From assembly GCF_011764565.1 (NCBI RefSeq), contig NZ_AP022871.1, positions 7,316,320-7,380,319 on the forward strand: a stretch of 64,000 bases of DNA, in the 5' to 3' direction. Below the pieces are notes generated by a model, which had not been told where the DNA came from, did not search any database, and saw nothing but the letters and a program-made list of their open reading frames with translations. Made by a program: the position numbers and the translations under genes. Shown piece after piece: positions 16,255 through 25,036 of the stretch (position 1 is its first letter; each line of letters starts with the position of its first letter). This stretch comes from Phytohabitans suffuscus (GTDB lineage Bacteria > Actinomycetota > Actinomycetes > Mycobacteriales > Micromonosporaceae).

Positions 16255-16509
16255 CGCCTGAGTGGTTGTGCCGACCCGGCCGCCAGCGTCTGACTTCGCG
16301 GGTTCGGCGTTCTCGACGGGCCAGCAGCGTGGTCGCTGGACTGGCTGGCCGGCACGACCGAGCGCGACCGGGCCGCCGCGCTGGGATGCCGCGCACGGGT
16401 CCGGTGGGCGGCCTGCGTGTCCCGTATCGCCTGGATCCTCGATCGACCCGGTCGGTCCGGCCGGTTCGACAGCGGTGGGTAGAAGCGGTTCCACCCGGCA
16501 AATCCGACG

Positions 16510-17247
16510 CTAGCCGGGCTCGTTCCGCATGGTGCGTTCTTGGGTGGCGCGCTGGGCGTGTACCACGGTGAACGCGTTGAGGTGCCAGCCGGGTACTCGG
16601 AAAGGCCGCCACCGTACCGCGAGATGGTCGGTGCGGAAGGCGTGTCGGATCTGGGCCTGTAGGGACGGGAAGTGGTTGCGGTGGTCGAGCGCGGTGACTA
16701 TCTGGTACAGGTCTGTGATTCCCCGGCGGCGGGCGGTGCGACCGGTTGCGAGTGCCTTGCCGAGCCGGTAGGCCAGTCCTGGGTCGGTTGGTAGGAGGAT
16801 GGTGATGGTTCCGCCGGGTGCGGTGACCCGGCGCATTTCGTGCAGTGCCGTGAGTGGGTCGGCCAGGTGGTGTAGCAGGCAGGTTGCGATGACCCGGTCG
16901 AAGCCATGGTCTGGGTATGGCAGTTCGGATACGTCACAGGCTGCTACCCGTACGCGGGGATCCGCCGCCACCTGCTCGGTCGGGCGGGGCTCGCGTAGGT
17001 CGGTCAGTAGATATTCGTCGAACTGGTGCCGTACGTACGGTACGTGCTCGCCGCGGTTGCCGCCCACCTCCAGCACTCGGGTAAACCGGGTGTGCGGACC
17101 GTAGGGCGTCTCCATGGACCGGTGTAGGTAGCGTTCGAAGAATGTCCCGTCCGCCGTCGCCGCTGTCGTGGAGTAGTGGTTCTCGTACCACCGGGTCAGC
17201 AGGTCCTGCGCGCTCTGCCTGGAAGCCGGGTCGTTGAGTGGAGGCAT
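16510..17247 (-). CDS. class I SAM-dependent methyltransferase
   Basis: A 245-residue protein with the Methyltransf_11 fold: motif I RVLEVGGNRGEHVPYVRHQF (SAM-binding glycine-rich loop), an acidic residue in the following strand (LLTDLREP), motif around LPYPDHGFDRVIATCLLHHL, and APGGTITILLP. The C-terminus (WRPFRVPGWHLNAFTVVHA) resembles methyltransferases acting on small molecules or quinone-like substrates. The ATG at 17247 is followed by a typical helical N-terminus. It lies alone, opposite to the aminotransferase gene, with more A/T in its codons than the catabolic cluster, in keeping with the accessory nature of this region. The substrate cannot be inferred. Confidence 0.85.
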   Translation of the reverse strand: MPPLNDPASRQSAQDLLTRWYENHYSTTAATADGTFFERYLHRSMETPYGPHTRFTRVLEVGGNRGEHVPYVRHQFDEYLLTDLREPRPTEQVAADPRVRVAACDVSELPYPDHGFDRVIATCLLHHLADPLTALHEMRRVTAPGGTITILLPTDPGLAYRLGKALATGRTARRRGITDLYQIVTALDHRNHFPSLQAQIRHAFRTDHLAVRWRPFRVPGWHLNAFTVVHAQRATQERTMRNEPG

Positions 17248-17402
17248 GGCAGGTCCCTAAGGGTCGCGATGGGCTGACAAAATTTCGACGAACCAGCAGG
17301 GCATCGTGTTCACCGCCGTGTCCTGTCCGATCCTGGTCACACGGCCTACTCATGCCAGTCCGCGCACAACGCATAGGCTCCGCGCTGGACGCCGCGTGGC
17401 GG

Positions 17403-18569
17403 CTACCGGTTTGGTGGCGACGCCGGCTGGCTGGGCTGCCGGGTGCCAGAACGTCCCGAGGAGCGGCCAGACGACGATGCTCGGCCGGTGGCTGCCGGAG
17501 CCTGGACCGGGTTGCTGGCCGAAGCTGAACCCATCGCCGCGGCCTGCGCCCTGCCGGCGCGCTGAACTGGTTCCCGCCGCACCGTCTCTTTGGCCTCCTG
17601 GTAACCCGTCACCGCCTGCGCCAGGCTGAGGCCCGTCTCGGCGCGGCGGCGGTGCAGGACCTCGGAAATCGCGGCGCCCGCGGGAGGGTTCGCGGTTACC
17701 TGCCGGAGGAGCGTGTCGATCAGGGAGGCTCGCAACAGCGCCTCGGCTTTGTCGGCCAGCGTCCGCCGCGGGATGGACGCTCCGCGGGTCCTTCCCGCTC
17801 TCAGGTCAGCGTCGAGCGCGTCGAACCTGACCGGCCAACCGCTGCCGTCGACCGTGCGGCCGGTTCTTGTGATGGAACTGATGTCTACACGCAGGTTACG
17901 GTCGTCATCCGAGTTCTTGCTGACGGTGAATCTGTGGCCGCCCGTGAGGCGGGTAATGATGGTCCCGGGGTTCGTGACCTGGATCCGGTCCTGGAATGCC
18001 GGATCGCTGAACTGTCTCTCGCGCGCCGCGTCGTCGATCCTGAGTTTTCCGTCCGCTCCCTCTCGAACGGGGAGGCCGTATTCGCGCAACGCGTCGCGTA
18101 CTTCTGGCGTCACGTGCTGTTGGTTCAGACCCATCACGAGTTCGCGTGCGAAGACGCCAATTGGAAAAGCGCGGTCGTCGATGTTGACCGTAGACCTGCC
18201 GGGAGGAAGCGTGCCCGGGTGGCGGCGCTCATCCTCGTGACCGGGCTTGTAGTAGGCGCGCATCGCGGCGACCAGGTCCGCTGGCCGCCAGCGTTCGTGC
18301 GGGCAGGCCCAGAACTGCACGGATACCCGGCGGCCCACGTCCACCGTCGGGCATCCCTGGAGGTCGAGCGCCGCCCGCAGCGCCGGGGAGACCTCGCCGG
18401 CGGGAAGGTTCCCTTTCCAAAGGTCGGACATCAGCCGCCCGAGGGGGACCTGCCTACCTGACACCTCCATCGTCACATCGGGAGACGGGACGTTCCCTGC
18501 CGTTCCAGGCCGTTCGTAGTAGGCACGCAGGGCGGCGATGTAGTCGTCGTCGGTGGTTCCAGCGGGCAT
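17403..18569 (-). CDS. repeat-containing hypothetical protein
   Basis: The 388-residue protein starts at ATG 18569 behind AGGAGA. Two homologous repeats of about 80 residues make up its first half: DDDYIAALRAYYERPG... with VPLGRLMSDLWKGNLP, and PADLVAAMRAYYKPGHE... with FPIGVFARELVMGLNQ. The pattern recalls helicase-associated-like repeats found in very large actinobacterial proteins, but I cannot name the family. The second half has RLTGGHRFTVSKNSDDDRNL and a basic helical part. The tail is low-complexity Ser/Gly/Arg/Pro. It follows a small gene on the same strand, probably in one operon. It could be a leftover piece of a giant repeat protein; no enzymatic motif is visible. Confidence 0.65.
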   Translation of the reverse strand: MPAGTTDDDYIAALRAYYERPGTAGNVPSPDVTMEVSGRQVPLGRLMSDLWKGNLPAGEVSPALRAALDLQGCPTVDVGRRVSVQFWACPHERWRPADLVAAMRAYYKPGHEDERRHPGTLPPGRSTVNIDDRAFPIGVFARELVMGLNQQHVTPEVRDALREYGLPVREGADGKLRIDDAARERQFSDPAFQDRIQVTNPGTIITRLTGGHRFTVSKNSDDDRNLRVDISSITRTGRTVDGSGWPVRFDALDADLRAGRTRGASIPRRTLADKAEALLRASLIDTLLRQVTANPPAGAAISEVLHRRRAETGLSLAQAVTGYQEAKETVRREPVQRAGRAQAAAMGSASASNPVQAPAATGRASSSGRSSGRSGTRQPSQPASPPNR

Positions 18570-18669
18570 ACCTGGTTCTCCTCTGCGCCATTTCCCCCGC
18601 GGCCGTGACGCGGCCGCCAGCGGGGCATCGAAGCTGGACTCTGCAAGACGGACGGCACCTGGCGAGGGC

Positions 18670-18921
18670 TCATCCACAGCCGCACCAACAGCGCGCGAGC
18701 AGGCGGAAGCGGGCGACACCGCCCGCCCGGGCGCGGCCCTTGGGATTGGTCGCGGCCGGCCCCCGGCTGAAGCCGGGGGCGAGTGCGTTCATGAGGCGCG
18801 TCATCTCGGAGGTGAACCTGCCCTTGAGTTTCTCCACGTCCGGCAGCTCGTCGAGAATGCCTGTGACCTGGCGAAAGCGCTGGTCCGCGGTGTGTACGCG
18901 GTCGTTCGGCTCGTCAGGCAT
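18670..18921 (-). CDS. small hypothetical protein
   Basis: An 83-residue protein starting at ATG 18921 with GGGAGG eight bases upstream. The first 50 residues form a charged helical segment (ADQRFRQVTGILDELPDVEK, then FTSEMTRLMNAL). The end is basic and cysteine-containing (LLARCWCGCG). It lies 100 bp before the repeat-containing gene on the same strand, so the two may form an operon. No family recognised and no signal peptide. The strong ribosome-binding site is the best argument that it is real. Confidence 0.5.
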   Translation of the reverse strand: MPDEPNDRVHTADQRFRQVTGILDELPDVEKLKGRFTSEMTRLMNALAPGFSRGPAATNPKGRARAGGVARFRLLARCWCGCG

Positions 18922-19044
18922 GCGGATGCCTCCCGTCGGTGGAGTCCTGGCATGCTCTACGGATCCGGTGCGCCGAGGTTCAGGGTGTCGGAACTCACAT
19001 CGCCGCGGAGCGCGACAGGGCGCGTCGGCCGCGTCTCGGCACGT

Positions 19045-19062
19045 GTGAGGGCTCGCCCTCAC
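19045..19062. repeat. perfect 18-bp palindrome GTGAGGGC-TC-GCCCTCAC
   Basis: An 8-2-8 perfect inverted repeat lies about 125 bp upstream of the small hypothetical gene (start 18921) and 140 bp before the end of the hydrolase gene. It could be a dimeric regulator site or, as a hairpin with a two-base loop, a weak terminator. No T-run follows on either strand, so an operator is somewhat more likely. Confidence 0.45.
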
Positions 19063-19202
19063 AGCGGCGGCGCCGAATTCGGCGGCGACACGGCACGCGC
19101 GACGGCAAGGGCAGGCCGAGCTCGTCGAGCGCCCGCCGCGACCCCGCCGTGCGCTCGACCTGAGATACGGGTCGGAGCAGCAGGTTGCGGTTGGCCGGCC
19201 GG

Positions 19203-20080
19203 TCAGCGGATGAGCAGGGCGCGGATCTCCTTGGTGGTCTCCACGGGCGCCTCCTCGGCCATGAAGTGACCGTGGTTCACCGTCACGTGCCGCAGGTCCG
19301 GGGCCCAGGCCCGCCAGATGGCCGCCGCGTCGAAGCCGAGTGCCGCGCCCCAGTTCTGCTGGAGCACGGTCACTGGCATCTGTAGCTGGTTGCCGGCCGT
19401 CCGGTCGGCTCGGTCGTGTTCGATGTCGATCCCGGCGGAGGCGCGGTAGTCCGCCACGATCGACGGCACCGCTGCCCGGCAGGCTGCCAGGTAGGCGGTC
19501 CGGACGTCGGGGGAATCGCGGTCGGGTCCTTGGCCCAGAGGTCGAGGAAGTGGCCGAAGAACGCGTCAGCGCTCGCGGTGATCAGCTGTTCCGGCAGCCC
19601 GGGTGGTTGCGCCATCAGGTAGAGGTGGAAGCCGACGGCCGCACCCGCGCCGTGCATCACGTCCCACATGTCCAGGGTGGGCAGCACGTCCAGGGTGCCC
19701 AGATGGCTGACCACGCTCGGGTGGTCCATCGCGGTGCGGATCGCCACGAGGGCACCGCGATCGTGACCGGCCAGGGCGAAGCGCTCATGTCCCAGCGCGC
19801 GGGCCATCGCCACGATGTCGGCGCCCATGGTGCGCTTGGCGTACGTCTCGGGGCCTGCCTCGGTGGGTTTGTCGCTGGCGCCGTAGCCGCGCAGGTCCGG
19901 GCAGATTACCGTGTGGTCGGCGGCCAGGTCGGTGGCGACGTGGCGCCACATCAGGTGGGTCTGCGGGAAGCCGTGCAGCAGCACGACGGGGCTGCCCGTC
20001 CCGCCGACGGCCACGTTCAGCGAGACGCCGGTGGCGACCGGGATCCGTCGGTAGTCGAAACCGGGGATGGCAGGTGTCAT
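19203..20080 (-). CDS. alpha/beta hydrolase (haloacetate dehalogenase / epoxide hydrolase-like), frameshifted as given
   Basis: The fold is clear: LLHGFPQTHLMWRH, PDLRGYGASDKP, the nucleophile elbow GHDRGA with an aspartate nucleophile, and the catalytic histidine in VNHGHFMAEEAP. An Asp nucleophile with KRTMGADIVAMARALGHERF matches the fluoroacetate-dehalogenase/epoxide-hydrolase group rather than Ser esterases. The two halves read in different frames; adding one base in the run of five G at 19509-19513 joins them (DPTAIPPDVRTAYLAA) into about 293 residues, the family length. The gene diverges from the BTAD regulator across 53 bp, so that regulator may control it. The natural substrate is unknown. 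Confidence 0.82.
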
Positions 20081-20133
20081 GATCTGGTACCTCTCGGTCT
20101 GTGGTTGATCGGCAGGAGCAGAGTCTTCTCACG

Positions 20134-22092
20134 ATGGATGAGCAACCGATGAGCGGCGAGCGGATCGAGTTCGGGGTGCTGGGCCCGGTGACAGCCTGGG
20201 ACGGCGCTGGGAACGCGATCGCGCTCAAGGGACCGCTGCACCGGGCGGTCCTGGCCCGGCTCCTCGTGGCCCGGCGGCGGGTCGTGCCGGTGCGTGACCT
20301 GGTCGACGACCTGTGGGTGGCGCCACCGGCTGGCGCGGTGGGCGCGGTGCGCACGTTCGTGGCGGCGCTGCGCCGGGCGCTGGAGCCGAACCGGCCCCGC
20401 CGCACGCCGGCCACCGTCCTGGTCACCGACGGCCCCGGGTACGCCCTGCGCACCGAACCCGCCGCGGTGGACGCCTGGCGGTTCGAGCAGGCGGTGTCCG
20501 CCGCCGCCACGCTGCCAGCCGCCGCCGCTGTGTCCCGGCTCGACGCGGCGCTGGGCTGGTGGCGCGGCCCGGCGTACGCCGACTTCGCCGACGCCCCATG
20601 GGCCCGCGCCGACCGCGCCAGGCTTGCCGAACTGCGCCTGCAAGCCGTTGAGCGGCGGGCCGCGGCCCGGCTGGACCTGGGCCAGGCCGCCGCGGCCGTG
20701 CCCGACCTGGACGCGCACACCACCCGGCATCCCTGGCGCGAGGAAGGGTGGCGGCTGCTCGCCCTGGCGCTCTACCGGTCCGGCCGGCAGGGCGACGCGC
20801 TCGCCGTGCTCCGCCGGGCCCGGGTGCTGCTGGTCGACCAGCTCGGCGTGGATCCCGGCCCGGCGCTGCGCCGTCTTGAAGCGGACATCCTGCACCAGAC
20901 GGACGAGCTAGAGACAGCGGCCGGGCGGGTCTGGACACAGGCCGCCTCGGCATACGAGCGTCTTGTCGCGGCCGGTTCCCGGGCCCGTCTGGAGTCCACC
21001 GTCGGGCTTCTGCGCGACCTCGCGGTGACCGGCGGCAGCGGGTTGGCGGCCGCCCGCGAGCAGCGCACCGCGGCAATCGAAGCGGCCGAGCAGCTCGGCG
21101 ACCCGCTGCTGACCGCCCGGGTGATCGGCGCCTACGACGTGCCGGGGCTCTGGCCGCGCTCTGATGACGCGGTCCAGGCCGCCGCGGTGGTCGCCGCCGC
21201 CGAACGCGCCCTGGCCGAGCTCCCGCCGACCGGCCACGACGCGACCCGGGCGCGCCTGCTGGCCACGATCGGCCTCGAGTCCCGTGGCACCCGCGAGCCC
21301 CGCCCACTGCGGTGCGCCCGGCAGGCGGAGGCGATCGCCCGGAGCCTCGACGACCCGGCGCTACTCGCCTTCGCCCTCAACGCCACGTTCATGCAGAGCT
21401 GCCGGGACACCGGCACCGCGCCGCTGCGCGCCGCGACCGGGTCCGAACTGATCGACATCGCCACCCGAAGCGGCCTGGTCAGCTTCCAGGTACTCGGCCA
21501 CCTGATCAGAATGCAGGCCCGCAGCGGCCTCGCCGACTTCGCCGCCGCCGACCAGGACGCGGCGGCGGCGGAGGAGCTGGCCGCGCGGCATGAACGGCCA
21601 CTGGTCGTGGTCTTCACCGAGTGGTACCGGGTATTGCGGCTCGCCGTGGCCGAGACGGCCCCGGTGGCAGCGGTGGAGCGGGCGTACCGGGCGGCGGCGG
21701 TGCGGCTCGACGACGCCGGGATGCCGGGGCTGCGCGACGGCCTGCTGCCACTGGCGCTGCGCTGCCTGCTGGCGTGGCGCGGCGTGCCGGACCACGGCGC
21801 GGACTGCGGGCCGTATGAGCCATGGGCACGACCGGACCCGGCGAACCTGGGCGCACTGCGTGACCCGCCGGCTGGACTGTTCACCGAGGCGCTGTGGTGC
21901 CTCGTGGCCCAGGCCGCGCTGACCGCTGGCGACCGGGCGACGATGGCACGGGCACGCGCCGCGCTGGCGCCGGCGGCACAGGAGTGGGCGGGAGCCGGCA
22001 GCGGCCTCCTGACCACCGGACCGGTCGCCGACCACCTACGGCAGCTCGACGCGGCACTCGGCGACCGAAAGGGCGGCGAAGCCGCACCGTAG
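20134..22092 (+). CDS. BTAD/SARP-type transcriptional regulator
   Basis: A regulator of about 650 residues. The N-terminus is an OmpR-like winged helix (FGVLGPVTAWDG to LVTDGPGYALRT, about residues 8-110). A bacterial transcriptional activation domain follows (FEQAVSAAATLP to GVDPGPALRRLEADIL, to about 260). The remaining 390 residues are alanine-rich helical repeats, probably TPR-like, as in AfsR-type proteins but without the NB-ARC ATPase motifs. Possible starts are GTG 20101, ATG 20134 and ATG 20149; none has an ideal ribosome site. It is divergent from the hydrolase gene and 73 bp before the SDR gene, so control of either is plausible. Confidence 0.85.
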   Translation: MDEQPMSGERIEFGVLGPVTAWDGAGNAIALKGPLHRAVLARLLVARRRVVPVRDLVDDLWVAPPAGAVGAVRTFVAALRRALEPNRPRRTPATVLVTDGPGYALRTEPAAVDAWRFEQAVSAAATLPAAAAVSRLDAALGWWRGPAYADFADAPWARADRARLAELRLQAVERRAAARLDLGQAAAAVPDLDAHTTRHPWREEGWRLLALALYRSGRQGDALAVLRRARVLLVDQLGVDPGPALRRLEADILHQTDELETAAGRVWTQAASAYERLVAAGSRARLESTVGLLRDLAVTGGSGLAAAREQRTAAIEAAEQLGDPLLTARVIGAYDVPGLWPRSDDAVQAAAVVAAAERALAELPPTGHDATRARLLATIGLESRGTREPRPLRCARQAEAIARSLDDPALLAFALNATFMQSCRDTGTAPLRAATGSELIDIATRSGLVSFQVLGHLIRMQARSGLADFAAADQDAAAAEELAARHERPLVVVFTEWYRVLRLAVAETAPVAAVERAYRAAAVRLDDAGMPGLRDGLLPLALRCLLAWRGVPDHGADCGPYEPWARPDPANLGALRDPPAGLFTEALWCLVAQAALTAGDRATMARARAALAPAAQEWAGAGSGLLTTGPVADHLRQLDAALGDRKGGEAAP

Positions 22093-22164
22093 GTCGCGAA
22101 CGACGTCGTGTTTAGCCGGTGCGGCAGGGGGCATCCGCGCGGCACGACTGACGGGGGCGTTGTG

Positions 22165-23049
22165 ATGAACAGAGTGGTCGAGCAGCCCGTGCCACCGTTT
22201 CGTGGGCAGTCCCAGCCGAGGCCAGGACTGGACGCCAGGATGGATCCTCGCCCGCGCAACCAGGCGACCGCGCTGGGTGGGTCGGGGAAGCTCACCGACT
22301 GCGCGGCCCTGATCACCGGCGGGGACAGCGGTATCGGCGCCGCCGTCGCGGTCCTGTTCGCACGGGAGGGGGCGGACGTGGCCATCGCCTGCCTGCCCGC
22401 GGAGCAAGAGGACGCGGACCACGTTCGGGACCTGGTGCAGAAGGAGGGACGGCGTTGCCTGGTGCTGACCGGCGACGTGAAGGACTCCTCGTTCTGCGAC
22501 GGGGCGGTGGAGCGGACCGTCGCGGAGTTCGGCCGGCTGGACATCCTCGTCAACAACGCCGCCGTCCTGTTCCAGTACTCGTCGCTGGCAGACGTCTCGG
22601 ACGACGCACTTGACGAGCTGTTCCACACCAACGTGTCGGGCTACTTCTACATGGCGCGCGCGGCGCTGCGGCACCTGCCGGCGGGCGGGTGCATCGTCAA
22701 CTGCGGTTCGGTCGCCGGGTTCGAGGGCAACCCGTCGCTCATCGGGTACGCGGAAACCAACGGTGCGATCCACACCTTCACCAAGTCCCTGGCGACGGAG
22801 CTGGTCGCGCGGGGTATCCGGGTGAACTGTGTGGCGCCCGGACCGGTCTGGACCCCGTTGAACGCCTCCAGCCGTACTCCGGAGCAGATGGCTGGGTACG
22901 GCGACCAGACCGACGGCGTACCGCTGGGCCGGCCCGCGCAGCCGGAGGAGATCGCTCCCGCGTTCCTCTTCTTCGCCAGCAACGCGGACAGCAGCTACGT
23001 CACCGGTGAGACGCTGGCCCTGTTCGGTGGCCGGGTCCTGGCCCGGTAG
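22165..23049 (+). CDS. short-chain dehydrogenase/reductase with altered active site
   Basis: The 294-residue protein belongs to the long-N-terminus SDR group (YhdF/YgfF-like): cofactor loop ALITGGDSGIGAAVAVLFAR, structural NNAAVLFQ, catalytic serine in VNCGSVAGF, and NCVAPGPVWTPL after it. The usual Tyr-x3-Lys is replaced: the sequence reads GYAETNGAIHTF, so tyrosine is present but the lysine is an asparagine (AAC). Loss of this lysine normally abolishes or strongly lowers oxidoreductase activity, so the protein may be inactive or have another role. ATG 22165 was chosen because the conserved N-terminus follows it. It probably shares an operon with the GH15 gene 18 bp downstream. Confidence 0.85.
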   Translation: MNRVVEQPVPPFRGQSQPRPGLDARMDPRPRNQATALGGSGKLTDCAALITGGDSGIGAAVAVLFAREGADVAIACLPAEQEDADHVRDLVQKEGRRCLVLTGDVKDSSFCDGAVERTVAEFGRLDILVNNAAVLFQYSSLADVSDDALDELFHTNVSGYFYMARAALRHLPAGGCIVNCGSVAGFEGNPSLIGYAETNGAIHTFTKSLATELVARGIRVNCVAPGPVWTPLNASSRTPEQMAGYGDQTDGVPLGRPAQPEEIAPAFLFFASNADSSYVTGETLALFGGRVLAR

Positions 23050-23067
23050 AGGCGTCGGAGAGAGCTC

Positions 23068-24897
23068 GTGCTTGACCCGAACCCTCCCTTGCGGCCCGTA
23101 CACCGGCCCGGCGGCTACCTTCGCCTGGAGGACCTGGGCGTGATCGGGGACGGCGGCACCGTGGCGCTCGTCGGCACCGACGGCTCGATCCCCTGGCTGT
23201 GCCTGCCCCACTTCGACGCCGACCCGGTCCTCGCCGGTCTGCTGGACAACGAGCGGGGCGGGCACTTCACCGTCACCGCCCAGGACCTGCGCGAGGCGCG
23301 ACAGCACTACGTCCCGGACACCGCCGTCCTGGTCACCGAGCTTCGCACCACCACCGGCCTGCTCCAGATCACCGACGCGATCGTGGTGCGCTCCGGCGCC
23401 GATCTCACCGACGACACACCCGCCGGCCGCGCCGAGCTCGTCCGCTCGGCGCGCGTCCTCGACGGCACCATCCGGCTGGACATCGACCTGCGGCTTCGCG
23501 ACGGGGGCCAGACCAACGCCGCGCTCGACGGCCTGGAGATCCGCTCCTCCCGCCGACCTGAGCTGCGGCTGCACCTGCGCGCCAGCCGCCTCCTGAACAG
23601 CCTGCCGGTCACCTTCGACCTGCGCGAAGGCGAACACGTGGACCTGGTTCTGTCCTGGGGCCGGATCCACCGCCACCACCGCTTCGACGCCGAGGACATG
23701 CTGGCGACGACGGCGGACGCGTGGCGGCGCTGGATGGACCACTTCACCTACCGCGGCCCTCAAGAACCCCTGGTCCGTCGCTCCGCGATCACTCTCAAGC
23801 TGTGTGACGACTGGGTCAACGGCGCCATGGTCGCGGCACCCACGTCCTCACTGCCCGCACCGATCGGCGGCGTCCGCAACTGGGACTACCGCTACGCATG
23901 GGTCCGCGACGCCGCCTTCACCGTGTTCGCCCTGCGCCGCATCGGATTCGGGAACGAAGCGGACGCCTTCCTCGGCTGGGTACTCGACGCCTTCGAGCAG
24001 AGCCGGCAACCACGAATCATGTACACCCTCGACGGCGGCCCCGTGCCCGACGAGGTCGCCGACGCCGGGCTGGAAGGTTACCGCGGCTCAGCACCGGTGC
24101 ACTGGGGCAACGGCGCGGCCGACCAGCGCCAGCACGACGTCTACGGCGAAGTGCTCGACTGCGCCGCTCAATGGGTACGCGGCGGAGGAGAGCTTCAACC
24201 GGCGCTGTGGGCCAAACTGCGCGGGCTCGCTGACACGGCCGAGTCGGCCTGGCGGGAGCCCGACCAAGGACTCTGGGAGATACGAAACGACGGACGCGTG
24301 TTCACCTACTCGGTCGGTATGTGCCAGGTGGCGCTGGATCGCGCGGCGGCGCTCGGCGAACAGCTCGGCCTGCCCGCACCGATCGACCGGTGGCGTGCGT
24401 CGGCCGCCAAGCTGACCCGACGCATCCTCGATCGGTCCTGGGACGAGAAGGCACAGACACTCAGCGCTCATCTCGACGGCGGCGGCGTCCTCGACGCCAG
24501 TCTGCTGGCTCTCCCTCTGCGGCAGGTGGTACCGGCCACCCATCCGCGCATGATCGCCACCACTGCCGCCATCGCCCAACGGCTGTCCGCCGGAGACGGG
24601 CTGCTCTACCGGTACCTACACCAGGAGACACCGGATGGGATCCAAGGCGACGAGGGTGCCTTCGTGCTGTGCAGCTTCTGGCTGGTCGAGAACCTCATCC
24701 ATCAGGGGCAACTCGGACCGGCGCACGATCTGTACGAGTCGCTGTGCGCGAGGACGAGCCCGCTCGGTCTGCTGTCCGAACAGATCGACCCCACCACAGG
24801 GGGTTTCATCGGCAACTTCCCGCAAGCGTTCAGCCACATCGGGATCATCGCCAGCGGGGTGAGCCTGGCCCGGGCCACCCCCGGCGCGGCCGCATGA
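23068..24897 (+). CDS. glycoside hydrolase family 15 protein (trehalase/glucoamylase-like)
   Basis: A 609-residue cytoplasmic GH15 enzyme with an N-terminal beta-sandwich (EDLGVIGDGGTVALVGTDGS, IPWLCLPHFDADPV) and an (alpha/alpha)6 barrel. GGVRNWDYRYAWVRDAAFT marks the substrate cleft, and GDEGAFVLCSFWLVENL carries a catalytic glutamate. A second conserved acidic stretch is EQIDPTTGGFIGNFPQAFSH. In actinobacteria this subgroup is often a trehalase or an alpha-glucan hydrolase; the sequence alone does not decide. The GTG start at 23068 has GGAGAGA nearby and lies 18 bp after the SDR stop. No signal peptide is present. Confidence 0.9.
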   Translation: MLDPNPPLRPVHRPGGYLRLEDLGVIGDGGTVALVGTDGSIPWLCLPHFDADPVLAGLLDNERGGHFTVTAQDLREARQHYVPDTAVLVTELRTTTGLLQITDAIVVRSGADLTDDTPAGRAELVRSARVLDGTIRLDIDLRLRDGGQTNAALDGLEIRSSRRPELRLHLRASRLLNSLPVTFDLREGEHVDLVLSWGRIHRHHRFDAEDMLATTADAWRRWMDHFTYRGPQEPLVRRSAITLKLCDDWVNGAMVAAPTSSLPAPIGGVRNWDYRYAWVRDAAFTVFALRRIGFGNEADAFLGWVLDAFEQSRQPRIMYTLDGGPVPDEVADAGLEGYRGSAPVHWGNGAADQRQHDVYGEVLDCAAQWVRGGGELQPALWAKLRGLADTAESAWREPDQGLWEIRNDGRVFTYSVGMCQVALDRAAALGEQLGLPAPIDRWRASAAKLTRRILDRSWDEKAQTLSAHLDGGGVLDASLLALPLRQVVPATHPRMIATTAAIAQRLSAGDGLLYRYLHQETPDGIQGDEGAFVLCSFWLVENLIHQGQLGPAHDLYESLCARTSPLGLLSEQIDPTTGGFIGNFPQAFSHIGIIASGVSLARATPGAAA

Positions 24898-24959
24898 CCA
24901 CGCCGGGCGTCACCGGGGACGCTCAGAAAGACCTGAAACCGATACGGATCGCCGCCGCC

Positions 24960-24984
24960 GGGGCCCAATCCGCAAAGGGGCCCC
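24960..24984. terminator. GC-rich hairpin between convergent genes
   Basis: GGGGCCC (24960-24966) and GGGCCCC (24978-24984) can pair around an 11-base loop, between the 3' ends of the GH15 gene and the convergent TPR gene. There is no T-run, but strong hairpins without one commonly mark gene ends in high-GC actinobacteria. Confidence 0.5.
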
Positions 24985-25036
24985 TCGGCGGGTCCGTCCC
25001 CGGCAGGAGCGGCCGTCGAGCCCATCCCGAACTCGA

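Noticed and set aside
16255..16509. Possible small gene between the aminotransferase and methyltransferase genes
   Set aside because: Short frames on both strands have no ribosome site and no family resemblance; nothing supported here.
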